Assembly (NCBI RefSeq): GCF_029392895.1
Contig: NZ_CP114200.1
Coordinates: 8,004,501 to 8,068,500, forward strand
DNA: 64,000 nucleotides
Source: Streptomyces sp. 71268
GTDB taxonomy: Bacteria; Actinomycetota; Actinomycetes; Streptomycetales; Streptomycetaceae
Reading direction: 5' to 3'
Position numbers and translations under genes: made by a program. The notes beneath the pieces are model-generated. The model searched no databases. It worked only from the letters and a program-made list of their open reading frames with translations, and was not told the origin of the DNA. Positions 28,079-36,051 of the stretch are shown here, one piece after another; the stretch's first letter is position 1; each line of letters opens with the position of its first letter.

Positions 28079-29242
28079 ATGCGTTTGCGAACCCCGCGGA
28101 GGCGACTCCCCGCGCGGGCGCGGATGACGACCGTGTTCGCCGCGGCCGTCGCGCTCACCGCCTCGCTCACCAGCGCCGTGCCCAGTTCGGCGGGCGCGTC
28201 CGCGCCCGGGGCCGAGCGGGTGGCCGCCAGCTCCGCCGAACGCGGAGGGCCCGCGCGGCCCGAGGCGCGCGACGTCGTGCTCGCCGTCCACGGCGGCGCC
28301 GGCACCGCCCTCGACCCCGACCACACCAGCCCCGCCGAGGAGCGCGCGTACCGTGCCGGCCTCAGCGACGCGCTCCGCGCCGGGCAGCGCGTGCTGCGCC
28401 GGGGCGGCGACAGCGTGGCGGCGGTCGAGGCCGCCGTGCGTGTGCTGGAGGACAACGAACTGTTCAACGCCGGCAAGGGGGCGGTGTTCACGGCGGACGC
28501 CGGACACGAGTTGGACGCCTCCATCATGCGCGGCTCCGACCAGGCGGCGGGCGCCGTCGCCGGCGTGCGCAGCGTGCGCAACCCGATCTCGGCCGCCCGC
28601 CTGGTCATGGACAGGACCCGGCACGTCCTGCTCGCCGGCGAGGGCGCCGACGACTTCGCCGCCCGTGCCGGCCTGCCCACCGTCACCCAGGACTACTACT
28701 GGACCCAACGCCGCTGGGACCAACTCATGGAGGCCAAGGCCGAGGAGCGGGGCGGGCGCGACGGTCGGGGCGGCACCAAGGGCGCCGGGGCGAAGGGCGC
28801 CGACTCGACCAAGGGCACCGTCGGCGCGGTGGCCCTCGACGATCTTCGCCACCTGGCCGCCGCGACCTCCACGGGTGGCATGACCAACAAGATGCCGGGC
28901 CGGGTCGGTGACTCGCCGCTGATCGGCGCCGGCACGTACGCGAAGGACGGCACGGTCGCGGCGAGTGCGACCGGGCACGGCGAGGTGTTCATCCGTGGCG
29001 CGGCCACCGCCACCATCGCCCACCTCATGGAATACAGCCGGCTGGGCGTGGCCCAGGCCGCGCACCAGGTACTGATCAAGCAATTGCCCCAACTCGGCGG
29101 TGACGGCGGCGTGATCGCCCTGGACGCCAAGGGCACATTCGACGCCCCGCACAGCAGTCCCGGGATGCTCTACGGTTACCTCACCCGCGACGGAAGGATC
29201 ATTACCAAGATATTCCCCAGCGAATCGCCGGCCAATGAATAA
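28079..29242 (+). CDS. secreted isoaspartyl peptidase / L-asparaginase (T2, plant type)
   Basis: 387 residues. A Sec-type signal (basic start, hydrophobic about 17-38) precedes an Ntn-hydrolase domain starting VVLAVHGGAGT (about 66-76). The precursor should self-cleave before Thr247 in KGTVGAVALD, making alpha and beta chains with Thr247 as nucleophile. The following TSTGGMTNKMPGRVGDSPLIGAGTYA is the highly conserved beta-chain start. It removes isoaspartyl dipeptides or asparagine amide. A Gly/Lys-rich loop (about 222-245) just before the cleavage site is typical. Export is less common for this family. GAGAGG precedes ATG 28079 by about 8 bases. Confidence 0.9.
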   Translation: MRLRTPRRRLPARARMTTVFAAAVALTASLTSAVPSSAGASAPGAERVAASSAERGGPARPEARDVVLAVHGGAGTALDPDHTSPAEERAYRAGLSDALRAGQRVLRRGGDSVAAVEAAVRVLEDNELFNAGKGAVFTADAGHELDASIMRGSDQAAGAVAGVRSVRNPISAARLVMDRTRHVLLAGEGADDFAARAGLPTVTQDYYWTQRRWDQLMEAKAEERGGRDGRGGTKGAGAKGADSTKGTVGAVALDDLRHLAAATSTGGMTNKMPGRVGDSPLIGAGTYAKDGTVAASATGHGEVFIRGAATATIAHLMEYSRLGVAQAAHQVLIKQLPQLGGDGGVIALDAKGTFDAPHSSPGMLYGYLTRDGRIITKIFPSESPANE

Positions 29243-29419
29243 GTGACCGCAGGCGCGGGAAGCGGTGACATTTCCGCGACAATCGGGAGCTCGGTCGCGA
29301 ATGAACCCGTGATCCGCGCGAGTTCGCCTCTCCGTCATCTGCGAGCGCGACGATTTCGTGTTCCGTGACGGGGTCGAACGGCGGGCGACACGCGCGGGAA
29401 CCGCTCTTTCACGGGGCTC

Positions 29420-29452
29420 GGGCCACACCTCGCCGGCGGCGGGGTGTGGCCC
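29420..29452 (+). terminator. hairpin downstream of the isoaspartyl peptidase
   Basis: Arms GGGCCACACC (29420-29429) and GGTGTGGCCC (29443-29452), perfectly paired with a 13-base loop, about 180 bases past the stop. Confidence 0.65.
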
Positions 29453-29692
29453 CTGGCGTTCCGTCTTCGTCATCACCTGGCAGCATACGAATAACCGCAC
29501 GGACACTGCGACTTTCGCGTTCTTCGGAATACTGGCGAGCGCCAGAGAAATGCCTGCCCAAGGTCGTAACCCGGGCCGCCGGCGAGCGGGGCATTCTACC
29601 GACGCGCGGAAGAACGATACATAGCCGGGCAGCGAACAATTGCCGACCGAGACTGCCGACGCTGCTGAATTCCCCCTGAACGGAGACCAGGA
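29453..29692 (+). promoter_or_regulatory. AT-richer upstream region of the olsB-like gene
   Basis: 240 bases of clearly lower GC, without a protein-like frame, leading to GGAGACCAGGA before ATG 29693. It must contain the promoter of the two-gene acyltransferase operon. I cannot fix the boxes. Confidence 0.4.
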
Positions 29693-30451
29693 ATGCCTAC
29701 GCTCTCGACGTCCACCGTAACGGCGGCCACCGACTCCTACATCACCGCCATCGCGGACACGCGGCAGCAGATCGAGGCCGCGCAGCGGCTGCGGTACCAG
29801 GTCTTCGGCGAGGAGAAGGGGGCCAAGCTCGCCTCACACGCCGCCGGGCTCGACGTCGACGAGTTCGACGCCGTGATGGACCACCTGATCGTCAGCGACA
29901 AGACCACCGGTGAGATCGTCGGCACCTACCGGCTGCTGCCGCCCGGGCGCACCGAACGGCTCTTCTCGGAGGGCGAGTTCGACCTGCGCGGGCTGCCGCT
30001 GGACGTACGCTCGTCGCTGGTCGAGGCGGGCCGCGCCTGCGTGCACCCCGACCACCGCTCCGGCGCGGTGATCAACCTGATGTGGGCCGGGCTCGCCCGC
30101 TACGTGCTGCTCTCCGGGCACCGCTACCTCGCGGGCTGCGCCTCCGTCTCGCTCGCCGACGGCGGCCGGGCCGCCAGCAACGCCTGGCTGCTCGGCACCG
30201 CCCGGCACACCGCGCCGCCGGAGCTGCGCGTCCAGCCGCGCGACCCGTGGACGCCGCCCGCGACCCTGAACACCAAGCCCAGCTACGCCGACCTGCCGCC
30301 CCTGCTCCGCGGCTACCTGCGGGTCGGCGCGTGGATGTGCGGCGCCCCGCACCACGAGCGGGACTTCGACGACGCCGACTTCTTCGTCGTCCTGGACACC
30401 GAGCAGATGAACGACCGCTACCGCCGCTACTTCCTCGGCGACGCCCAGTGA
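29693..30451 (+). CDS. olsB: OlsB-like N-acyltransferase (ornithine lipid synthesis)
   Basis: 252 residues of the GNAT-related Acetyltransf_5 family. Signature segments are AAQRLRYQVFGEEKGAKL, DHLIVSDKTTGEIVGTYRLLPP, and EAGRACVHPDHRSGAVINLMWAGLARYV. OlsB moves a 3-hydroxyacyl group from acyl carrier protein to the alpha-amine of ornithine, making lyso-ornithine lipid at the membrane. The next gene, overlapping by four bases, encodes a PlsC-type acyltransferase that would add the second acyl chain. The pair is therefore a likely OlsBA operon for a phosphorus-free membrane lipid, though the substrate is inferred from context. Confidence 0.75.
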   Translation: MPTLSTSTVTAATDSYITAIADTRQQIEAAQRLRYQVFGEEKGAKLASHAAGLDVDEFDAVMDHLIVSDKTTGEIVGTYRLLPPGRTERLFSEGEFDLRGLPLDVRSSLVEAGRACVHPDHRSGAVINLMWAGLARYVLLSGHRYLAGCASVSLADGGRAASNAWLLGTARHTAPPELRVQPRDPWTPPATLNTKPSYADLPPLLRGYLRVGAWMCGAPHHERDFDDADFFVVLDTEQMNDRYRRYFLGDAQ

Positions 30452-31521
30452 ATGCCTGGGCCCCCAGCTCGCCCTGTGACCAGCGGTGCGTCGCTCACGC
30501 CGCGGCCCGGGTCACGGCGGCGCGCGCCACCCGCCGGTCGATGGCCTTCGCCCGCCGCGTCCTCAGCGCCCTGGCGGCGGGCGAGGCCCTGGCCGACCCG
30601 GCGACCGTACGCGCCCACGCGCGGGGCATCCTGGCGGCCATCGGCGTCCGCGTGGAACACGTCGGCGGACCGCTGAGCGTGCCGACCGCGACAGCCGGGC
30701 CGACCGCGACAGCCTGGCCGAGCGCCGCGGCTGGTGTGGGCGGTACGGGCGGTGTGGGAACGCTGGTCGTTGCCAACCACATCTCCTGGCTCGACGTCAT
30801 CGCCCTGCTCGCGGTGGAGCCGGTGACCATGCTGGCCAAGCGCGAGGTCGGCGACTGGCCGCTGGTCGGCACGCTGACCAGGCGCGCCGGCACCCGGTTC
30901 ATCGACCGCGACAGCGTGCGCGGGCTGCCCCGAACGGTGGACGAGATCGCCGGGTTGCTGCGCGGTGGGCACTCGGTCATGGTCTTCCCGCAGGGCGCCA
31001 CCTGGTGTGCCGGGTCGACCGGTGACTTCCGCCGGGCCACCTTCCAGGCGGCCATCGACGCCGGCGCCCCGGTGCGCCCGGTGACCCTGGGCTACTTCCA
31101 GCACCACGCCCTGAGCACGGTGGCCGCCTTCGTCGGCGACGACGACTTCGGCAGCTCGCTGCGGCGCGTGATGAGCGCCGACGGCGTCACGGCCCGTGTC
31201 CAGGTCCATCCGGCGATCCCGGCCTCGGCGGCGCGCGATCGCCGGGAGCTGGCCGCGCTCGCCCGGGAGGCCGTACGCGACACGGCCCCGACCACCGCCA
31301 ACTGGCCACGGGCCGAGGCCGACGCGACGGGCGTACGGGGCGCGGCCTGCGGTCGCGGCCTGCCGGTGCTCCCCGCCGCCGGACGGGGCGTCGACATCGG
31401 CTGCGGTGCGGACGCCGTGGCCGGCGCGGAGCGCGGGCCCACGCCCGTCGTACGGCGCCCGCGCGGGTCGCTCGCGGAGCGGGAGGCCTCCTCGGCCCGC
31501 GGCGGTCGACAGCGCCGCTGA
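30448..31521 (+). CDS. olsA: OlsA/PlsC-like O-acyltransferase
   Basis: 357 residues. The acyltransferase box NHISWLD (residues 110-116, catalytic His111 and Asp116) and the second motif FPQG (180-183, Gln in place of the usual Glu) place it in the PlsC family. In this context it should acylate the hydroxyl of lyso-ornithine lipid. The GTG start at 30448 overlaps the TGA of the preceding gene (GTGA), so translation is coupled. The C-terminal 80 residues are an Ala/Arg/Gly-rich, probably disordered extension. A repeat-like patch TATAGPTATAW lies near residues 77-87. Confidence 0.82.
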   Translation: MNAWAPSSPCDQRCVAHAAARVTAARATRRSMAFARRVLSALAAGEALADPATVRAHARGILAAIGVRVEHVGGPLSVPTATAGPTATAWPSAAAGVGGTGGVGTLVVANHISWLDVIALLAVEPVTMLAKREVGDWPLVGTLTRRAGTRFIDRDSVRGLPRTVDEIAGLLRGGHSVMVFPQGATWCAGSTGDFRRATFQAAIDAGAPVRPVTLGYFQHHALSTVAAFVGDDDFGSSLRRVMSADGVTARVQVHPAIPASAARDRRELAALAREAVRDTAPTTANWPRAEADATGVRGAACGRGLPVLPAAGRGVDIGCGADAVAGAERGPTPVVRRPRGSLAEREASSARGGRQRR

Positions 31522-31530
31522 GCCCGTGCG

Positions 31531-31576
31531 CACCGGACGGCGCGGGGCCGCCCCGACGCGGCCCCGCCCGCCGGTG
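31531..31576. terminator. bidirectional terminator, olsA / TetR
   Basis: Perfect 10-base arms GCGGGGCCGC (31542-31551) and GCGGCCCCGC (31558-31567), with outer CACCGG/CCGGTG pairing (31531-31576). It sits between convergent genes. Confidence 0.8.
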
Positions 31577-31629
31577 AACGCCGGCGGCTGGCGGCCCGTT
31601 CGTCGCGGCGACGGGAGGGGCCACCGGTG

Positions 31630-32208
31630 TCAGGGGCGGGTCCAGGAGTCGGCCAGCGTGACCAGGTCCTCCAGGGCCGCCCGAGCGCGCGCCTCGTCGC
31701 CGGTGGTGAGGTAGTCGATCTGGAGCCCCGCGTACGCGGCGTTCAGGAGGGTGGCGCGCCGCTCCGCGGCCTCGGCCGGGACGCCGTGCACCCGCAGCGC
31801 GTCGGCGACGTACAGCGTCCGCTGGGTGAGCATCGCCGGCACCTGGGAGCCGGGCAGCCGGCCGCCTGCCGCCAGGCCCTCGATCTCGTGCAGCAGGCGG
31901 ATCACCGGCAGGTAGTCGTCCGTGAGGTGCCAGTCCCAGGAAGCCCGGATGACGGCGCCCAGGCTGCGCCCCTCCGCCCAGCCGGGGAAGGCGCTGAGCC
32001 GGTCGCGCTGGCGCTCGTCGAGCCGGGTCAGGACGGCGTCGATCAGCTCGTCCTTGTCCCGGAAGTGGTGCGTGAGGACGCGGGTGGTGTGCCCGAGCGC
32101 CTGCGCCAGCGGGCGCATGGACAGGCTGGCGAGGCCGTGCTCGGCCAGGTACTCGATGATCGCGTCCAGCAACTCGGTGCGGCGCTGGGGGTCGCGCGGC
32201 CTGGCCAT
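31630..32208 (-). CDS. TetR-family regulator
   Basis: 192 residues. The N-terminal helix-turn-helix (about 8-55) reads RRTELLDAIIEYLAEHGLASLSMRPLAQALGHTTRVLTHHFRDKDEL, a standard TetR domain, with a helical ligand-binding C-terminus. GGAGCACC precedes ATG 32208. It is divergent from the alpha/beta hydrolase at 32535. A 26-base palindrome over that gene's promoter is its likely operator, so it probably represses the hydrolase in response to a substrate-like ligand. Confidence 0.88.
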   Translation of the reverse strand: MARPRDPQRRTELLDAIIEYLAEHGLASLSMRPLAQALGHTTRVLTHHFRDKDELIDAVLTRLDERQRDRLSAFPGWAEGRSLGAVIRASWDWHLTDDYLPVIRLLHEIEGLAAGGRLPGSQVPAMLTQRTLYVADALRVHGVPAEAAERRATLLNAAYAGLQIDYLTTGDEARARAALEDLVTLADSWTRP

Positions 32209-32430
32209 GCGCGGTGCTCCTCGGGTGGCTCGGTCGGCTGGTCGTGGCCGCGCCGGCGTCCGGTGGCCGCCGGGCCGGGCGGGGCCCGGAGCCACCCTAG
32301 GCCCGCGCGAGGCCGGCCCGGGGCGCCGGCCCGCGCGGTAGCGGCGCGGGCTGAGTGGTGAGGGTCGCGTGGCGACGGTAGCCGCGAGCGGGGGAGCGGG
32401 GGAGCGGGGTGGAGGGCGCACGGGCGCGCG

Positions 32431-32462
32431 TTGCACATTAAGGAAACGAACGTTACGTTAAT
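32431..32462 (+). promoter_or_regulatory. promoter with TetR-type operator palindrome
   Basis: TTGCAC (32431-32436) and TACGTT (32454-32459) are spaced by 17 bases. Overlaying them, arms ATTAAGGAAACG (32437-32448) and CGTTACGTTAAT (32451-32462) are inverted repeats matching at 10 of 12 positions around AA. This AT-rich palindrome stands out sharply from its GC-rich surroundings. Binding there would block the promoter of the hydrolase at 32535. The divergent TetR protein is the best candidate. Confidence 0.7.
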
Positions 32463-32534
32463 GGTCTGGCGCCCACGCCACCCACCCAATCCCTCGCCCG
32501 CAGGGCCCACGCGGGCCCGTACCAGGAGGCCGTC

Positions 32535-33362
32535 ATGCCCACCGAGCGGATCGCCGACGTCCGCGGTCGTACGCTGCGCTACCTCGATCCGGGCGGCCCC
32601 GGCCGCCCCGTCCTCGCGCTGCACGGCCACTTCGGCCGGGCGCGGGTGTACGCCGGGCTGATCGCGGCGCTGGCCCCGCGCTACCGGGTGATCGCCCTCG
32701 AACAGCGCGGGCACGGCCGCAGCGCCGACCCGCGCGCCGACGCGGGCGACTTCACGCGCGAGGCGTACGTCGCCGACGCCGCGGCCTTCCTGCGGGCACT
32801 CGACCTGGGCCGGGTGCCGGTCGTCGGGCACTCGGTGGGGGGCGTCACCGCCTTCCAACTCGCCGCCCACGAGCCCGAGTTGGTCAGCGCGCTGATCGTC
32901 GAGGAGGGCGGCGCGGACAACCGGCGGTCCCGCGTTCCGCACCCCGTGCTCGACGTGCGCGCGTGGCCGCGCCGCGCGCCCACGCTGGCCGCCCTCGGCG
33001 AGCGGGTGCGCGAGCGGGGCATCCCGGACGCCGGCTACTTCCTGGAGAGCGCCGTGGAGTACCCGGACGGCTGGGGCTTCCTCTTCGACCTCGACGCCAT
33101 GATGGCCTCGCAGCGGGCGGCGGTCGGCGACTGGTGGCGGGACTGGCTGGGTTCCACGTGTCCGGCCCTGCTCGTCCACGGGGGCGAGAGCTTCGTGCTG
33201 CCGACCGAGCTGGCCCGGGAGATGGCCGACCGGCGCCCGGGCACCACGCTGCGCACCTTCCCCGACTGCGGGCACTGGGTGCACGACGACGACCCGGCCG
33301 GCTTCGCCAGCGTCGTCGGCACCTTCCTCGACGCCCTACCCGAGGCGGCGTGGGCCCGTTGA
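32535..33362 (+). CDS. alpha/beta hydrolase
   Basis: 275 residues with the alpha/beta-hydrolase fold. The oxyanion segment LALHGHFG, the nucleophile elbow GHSVGG (Ser100) and the C-terminal His in DCGHWVHDDDP are visible, with the acid probably near the LLVHGGES strand. It may be an esterase, lactonase or haloperoxidase-like enzyme; the substrate is unknown. CAGGAGG precedes ATG 32535. It lies downstream of a strong operator and opposite a TetR regulator, so its expression is likely induced by a specific compound. Confidence 0.88.
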   Translation: MPTERIADVRGRTLRYLDPGGPGRPVLALHGHFGRARVYAGLIAALAPRYRVIALEQRGHGRSADPRADAGDFTREAYVADAAAFLRALDLGRVPVVGHSVGGVTAFQLAAHEPELVSALIVEEGGADNRRSRVPHPVLDVRAWPRRAPTLAALGERVRERGIPDAGYFLESAVEYPDGWGFLFDLDAMMASQRAAVGDWWRDWLGSTCPALLVHGGESFVLPTELAREMADRRPGTTLRTFPDCGHWVHDDDPAGFASVVGTFLDALPEAAWAR

Positions 33363-33398
33363 GCGGGCGTTGTCACACCCCCGGCCTACGCTGAAAGC

Positions 33399-33638
33399 AT
33401 GTGCCGAAGCATCAAGACGCTCCGCCCCCCGGTCATGCCCGAGGTGAGCGAAGAAGACATCCAGGCAGCCGCCCTGCAGTACGTCCGCAAGGTGTCCGGC
33501 TTCCGGGCGCCGGCCGCGCACAACCGGGCCGCGTTCGACGAGGCCGTCGCCGCCGTGACGGACGCGACCAGACAGTTGCTCGGCAGCCTGGAGGTACGGG
33601 GCGCCGGCGCCCGCCGCGCGGGCACCACCCCCGGCTGA
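33399..33638 (+). CDS. DUF2277 protein
   Basis: 79 residues. The start MCRSIKTLRPPVMPEVSEED and the core AAALQYVRKVSGFRAPA define the DUF2277 family, small cytoplasmic actinobacterial proteins of unknown function with a conserved Cys at position 2. TACGCT (33387-33392) lies 6 bases before ATG 33399 and there is no Shine-Dalgarno sequence, so the mRNA is probably leaderless. Confidence 0.88.
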   Translation: MCRSIKTLRPPVMPEVSEEDIQAAALQYVRKVSGFRAPAAHNRAAFDEAVAAVTDATRQLLGSLEVRGAGARRAGTTPG

Positions 33639-33769
33639 GCACGCCACGCCCGGCTGAGCGCGGCGCGCATGCGACACGCGCGGGGCGGCCCTGCCGCGCG
33701 CCGGCACAGTGGGTCATGAGCCGCTCGCCCACCGTGCCGCCTGGGTGCCGGTTTCCCTATGGTGGGGGA

Positions 33770-34390
33770 ATGCCGCCGGATTCCACGGCCACCAAGGCCC
33801 GCCTGCTCGCCGCCGCCCGTGCCGAGTTCGCCCGGCACGGGGTCGCGGGCGCACGGGTGGACCGGATCGCGGCGGCGGCGAAGGCCAACAAGCGACTGCT
33901 CTACGTGTACTTCGGCAACAAGTGCGAGCTGTTCGACCTCGTGGTCGCCGAGGCGCTCGGGCAACTGACCGACGCGGTGCCCTTCACCGCCGACGACCTG
34001 CCCGGTTACGCGGGCTCGCTCTTCGACCACCTGACGGCGCACCCGGCGCTGCCGCGGCTCATCGCCTGGGCGCTGCTGGAGCGTCCCGGGCCCACGGCGG
34101 CCCGGATCGCCGACCGCCACCGCGCGGCCGGGGCTGTCACCGACGCCCGGGAGCGGGGAGTCGTGACGACCGCCCGGGAGCGCGGCGTGGCGACGGCCGC
34201 CCTGGAGCCGGTGGACGTGCTGGCGCTGACCGTCGGCCTGGCCGGCGCGTGGTCGCCCACGGCCGCGCCGTCGGGCCAGGGCGCCCCGGACGGCGCGCGG
34301 CGTGCCCCGGCGCGCCCGGACCCGGACCCGCGCAGGGCCGAGCGGCGCGCCGGCCTGACCCGGGCGATGCGCGCCGCCGCCGCGCCCTGA
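33770..34390 (+). CDS. TetR-family regulator
   Basis: 206 residues. The TetR helix-turn-helix (about 6-55: TKARLLAAARAEFARHGVAGARVDRIAAAAKANKRLLYVYFGNKCEL) has the typical Tyr-Phe-Gly-Asn-Lys end. The C-terminal domain is short, and the last 50 residues are proline/arginine-rich and probably disordered. GGTGGGGG lies just before ATG 33770. No divergent partner is close: the next gene converges from the carnitine operon. The target is unknown. Confidence 0.85.
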   Translation: MPPDSTATKARLLAAARAEFARHGVAGARVDRIAAAAKANKRLLYVYFGNKCELFDLVVAEALGQLTDAVPFTADDLPGYAGSLFDHLTAHPALPRLIAWALLERPGPTAARIADRHRAAGAVTDARERGVVTTARERGVATAALEPVDVLALTVGLAGAWSPTAAPSGQGAPDGARRAPARPDPDPRRAERRAGLTRAMRAAAAP

Positions 34391-34485
34391 CGGCCACGGG
34401 CATCGCGGACGACAGCGGCCACGGCCAACGAGCACCGCCGCTGGTGCGCCGCCCGCCACGGAGCGCGCGCCCGGGTCCCGGCCGC

Positions 34486-35034
34486 TCAGCCGTCCGTCGC
34501 CACCGCCGCGCCGCCGGCCACCGGCCGGATGCCCCGTCCCGCCCACGGTGGGGCCACTTCGACGCGGGCCGCGAGTTCGCGCCGGGCGCCGTCGGGCAGC
34601 GGCGCTGAGCGCCCCGTGTGCTGGTCGACGTGGAGGGCGAAGAGTTCCTCCGTCGCCACGAGTTCGCCCTCCGGGCCCGCCCCCGCCGGCCCGGCGACGG
34701 GCCCAGCCCCGGCGAGGGCGCCGGCCGGGGCGGCGTACATCTCGTGCACGAACCGCACCTTGCCGCCATCGACCCCCAACGGCCGGGGTACTACGGTCAG
34801 TTCGCTGCCCGCGCCCACCTCGCGCAGGTATCGCACGTGCGCCTCGACCGTGTACAGCGAGCACCCGGTGCGTTGCCGGTAGTCCGCGTCCAACCCGATC
34901 TCGTCCATGAGCGCGTCCGTCGCGTGCCCGAAGACCAGCACGTAGTACGCCTCGCTGAGGTGCCCGTTGTAGTCGATCCACTCGGCGCGGACCGGCTCGC
35001 GGTGCGGTGGGAGCGGGCGCCGTGCGCCGCTCAC
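34486..35034 (-). CDS. cdhB: hotdog thioesterase of the carnitine operon (betainyl-CoA type)
   Basis: 182 residues. The hotdog-fold catalytic region reads WIDYNGHLSEAYYVLVFGHATDAL (about 17-40), as in 4-hydroxybenzoyl-CoA-type thioesterases. Co-encoded with carnitine dehydrogenase and BKACE, it should hydrolyse betainyl-CoA to glycine betaine, as in the carnitine pathway of pseudomonads. The GTG at 35034 overlaps the upstream gene's TGA (GTGA), giving translational coupling. The open frame extends further upstream but is antisense-type noise from the dehydrogenase gene. The role is inferred mainly from the operon. Confidence 0.8.
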   Translation of the reverse strand: MSGARRPLPPHREPVRAEWIDYNGHLSEAYYVLVFGHATDALMDEIGLDADYRQRTGCSLYTVEAHVRYLREVGAGSELTVVPRPLGVDGGKVRFVHEMYAAPAGALAGAGPVAGPAGAGPEGELVATEELFALHVDQHTGRSAPLPDGARRELAARVEVAPPWAGRGIRPVAGGAAVATDG

Positions 35035-35996
35035 GCCTGTTCCCCGGCGCGCTGGGGCAGTCGTCCGGTGGCCCGCAGCACGTTGATGACGCCCTGGTCG
35101 CGCTCGGCCACCAGGTCGGCGTGGCCGCGCCCGCCCGCGGCCTCGGCGCAACCGTCCACCATCGCCGAGCGCAGCGCGTCGTCCAGCTCCGGGGCCGCAA
35201 GGCGTGTCCACGGCGCCTTCAGCGACGGGCCGAAGTGGTCGAGCATGTGCGCCATGCCACCCTCGCCGCCCGCGAGGGCGAAGGTGAGACAGGGGCCCAT
35301 GAACGCCCAGCGCAGCCCCGGACCCTCGGTGATGGACGCGTCGATGTCGGCGACCGTCGCCTCGCCCGCCGCCACCATGTGCAGCGCCTCGCGCCACAGG
35401 GCCTCCTGGAGCCGGTTGGCGATGAAGCCGGGCAGCTCGCGTTCCATGGTGATCACGGACTTGCCCGCCGCCGTGTAGAACGCGGAGGCCCAGTCCACGG
35501 CCCAGCGCTCGGTCGCCTCGCCGCCCACGACCTCCACCAGCGGGATCAGGTACGGCGGGTTGAAGGGATGGCCGACCACCAGGCGCTCCGGGCGCGCCGC
35601 CGTGGTCTGCATGTCGGTCATCGGGTAGCCGGAGGTGGAGGAGGCGATGACCACGTCCGGGGCGGTGGCCGCGTCCAGCTCGGCCAGCAGCTCCCGCTTC
35701 AGCTCCAGCTTCTCCGGCGCGCTCTCCTGTACGAACTGCGCCTCGGCCACGGCCTCTTCGAGCGTGTCGGTCACGGTCAGCCGGTCCGGCGACGCGCCGT
35801 CGGCCAGCCCGAGCTGCTCCACGGCGGGCCAGGCCGCGGTGACGAGCCGGCGCAGCCGCGCCTCGGCGTCCGGGGCCGGGTCCCAGGCGGTGACGTCGTA
35901 GCCACGTGCCAGGAAGTGGGCGGCCCAGCCGCCGCCGATGACTCCTGCGCCGACGCAGGCGACGCGGCGGACGCTCTCGGGTGCGATGGGGGACAT
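35031..35996 (-). CDS. cdhA: L-carnitine dehydrogenase
   Basis: 321 residues, the family's normal length. The Rossmann motif VACVGAGVIGGGWAAHFLA (NAD binding, Gly16, Gly18, Gly21) starts a 3-hydroxyacyl-CoA-dehydrogenase-like fold. ESAPEKLELK, VIASSTSGYPMTDMQ, GHPFNPPYLIPLVEVV and the C-terminal GPGLRWAFMGP are features of carnitine dehydrogenases. It oxidises the 3-hydroxyl of L-carnitine to 3-dehydrocarnitine with NAD+. GAGGAG sits 6 bases before ATG 35996; an upstream start at 36059 overlaps the preceding gene and adds non-conserved residues. It is the middle gene of the catabolic operon. Confidence 0.88.
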   Translation of the reverse strand: MSPIAPESVRRVACVGAGVIGGGWAAHFLARGYDVTAWDPAPDAEARLRRLVTAAWPAVEQLGLADGASPDRLTVTDTLEEAVAEAQFVQESAPEKLELKRELLAELDAATAPDVVIASSTSGYPMTDMQTTAARPERLVVGHPFNPPYLIPLVEVVGGEATERWAVDWASAFYTAAGKSVITMERELPGFIANRLQEALWREALHMVAAGEATVADIDASITEGPGLRWAFMGPCLTFALAGGEGGMAHMLDHFGPSLKAPWTRLAAPELDDALRSAMVDGCAEAAGGRGHADLVAERDQGVINVLRATGRLPQRAGEQA

Positions 35997-36051
35997 GACG
36001 GGCTCCTCGCGGGTGGGGACGGTGGTGGGGGAGGGGGCGCGGAGGTCGCGG

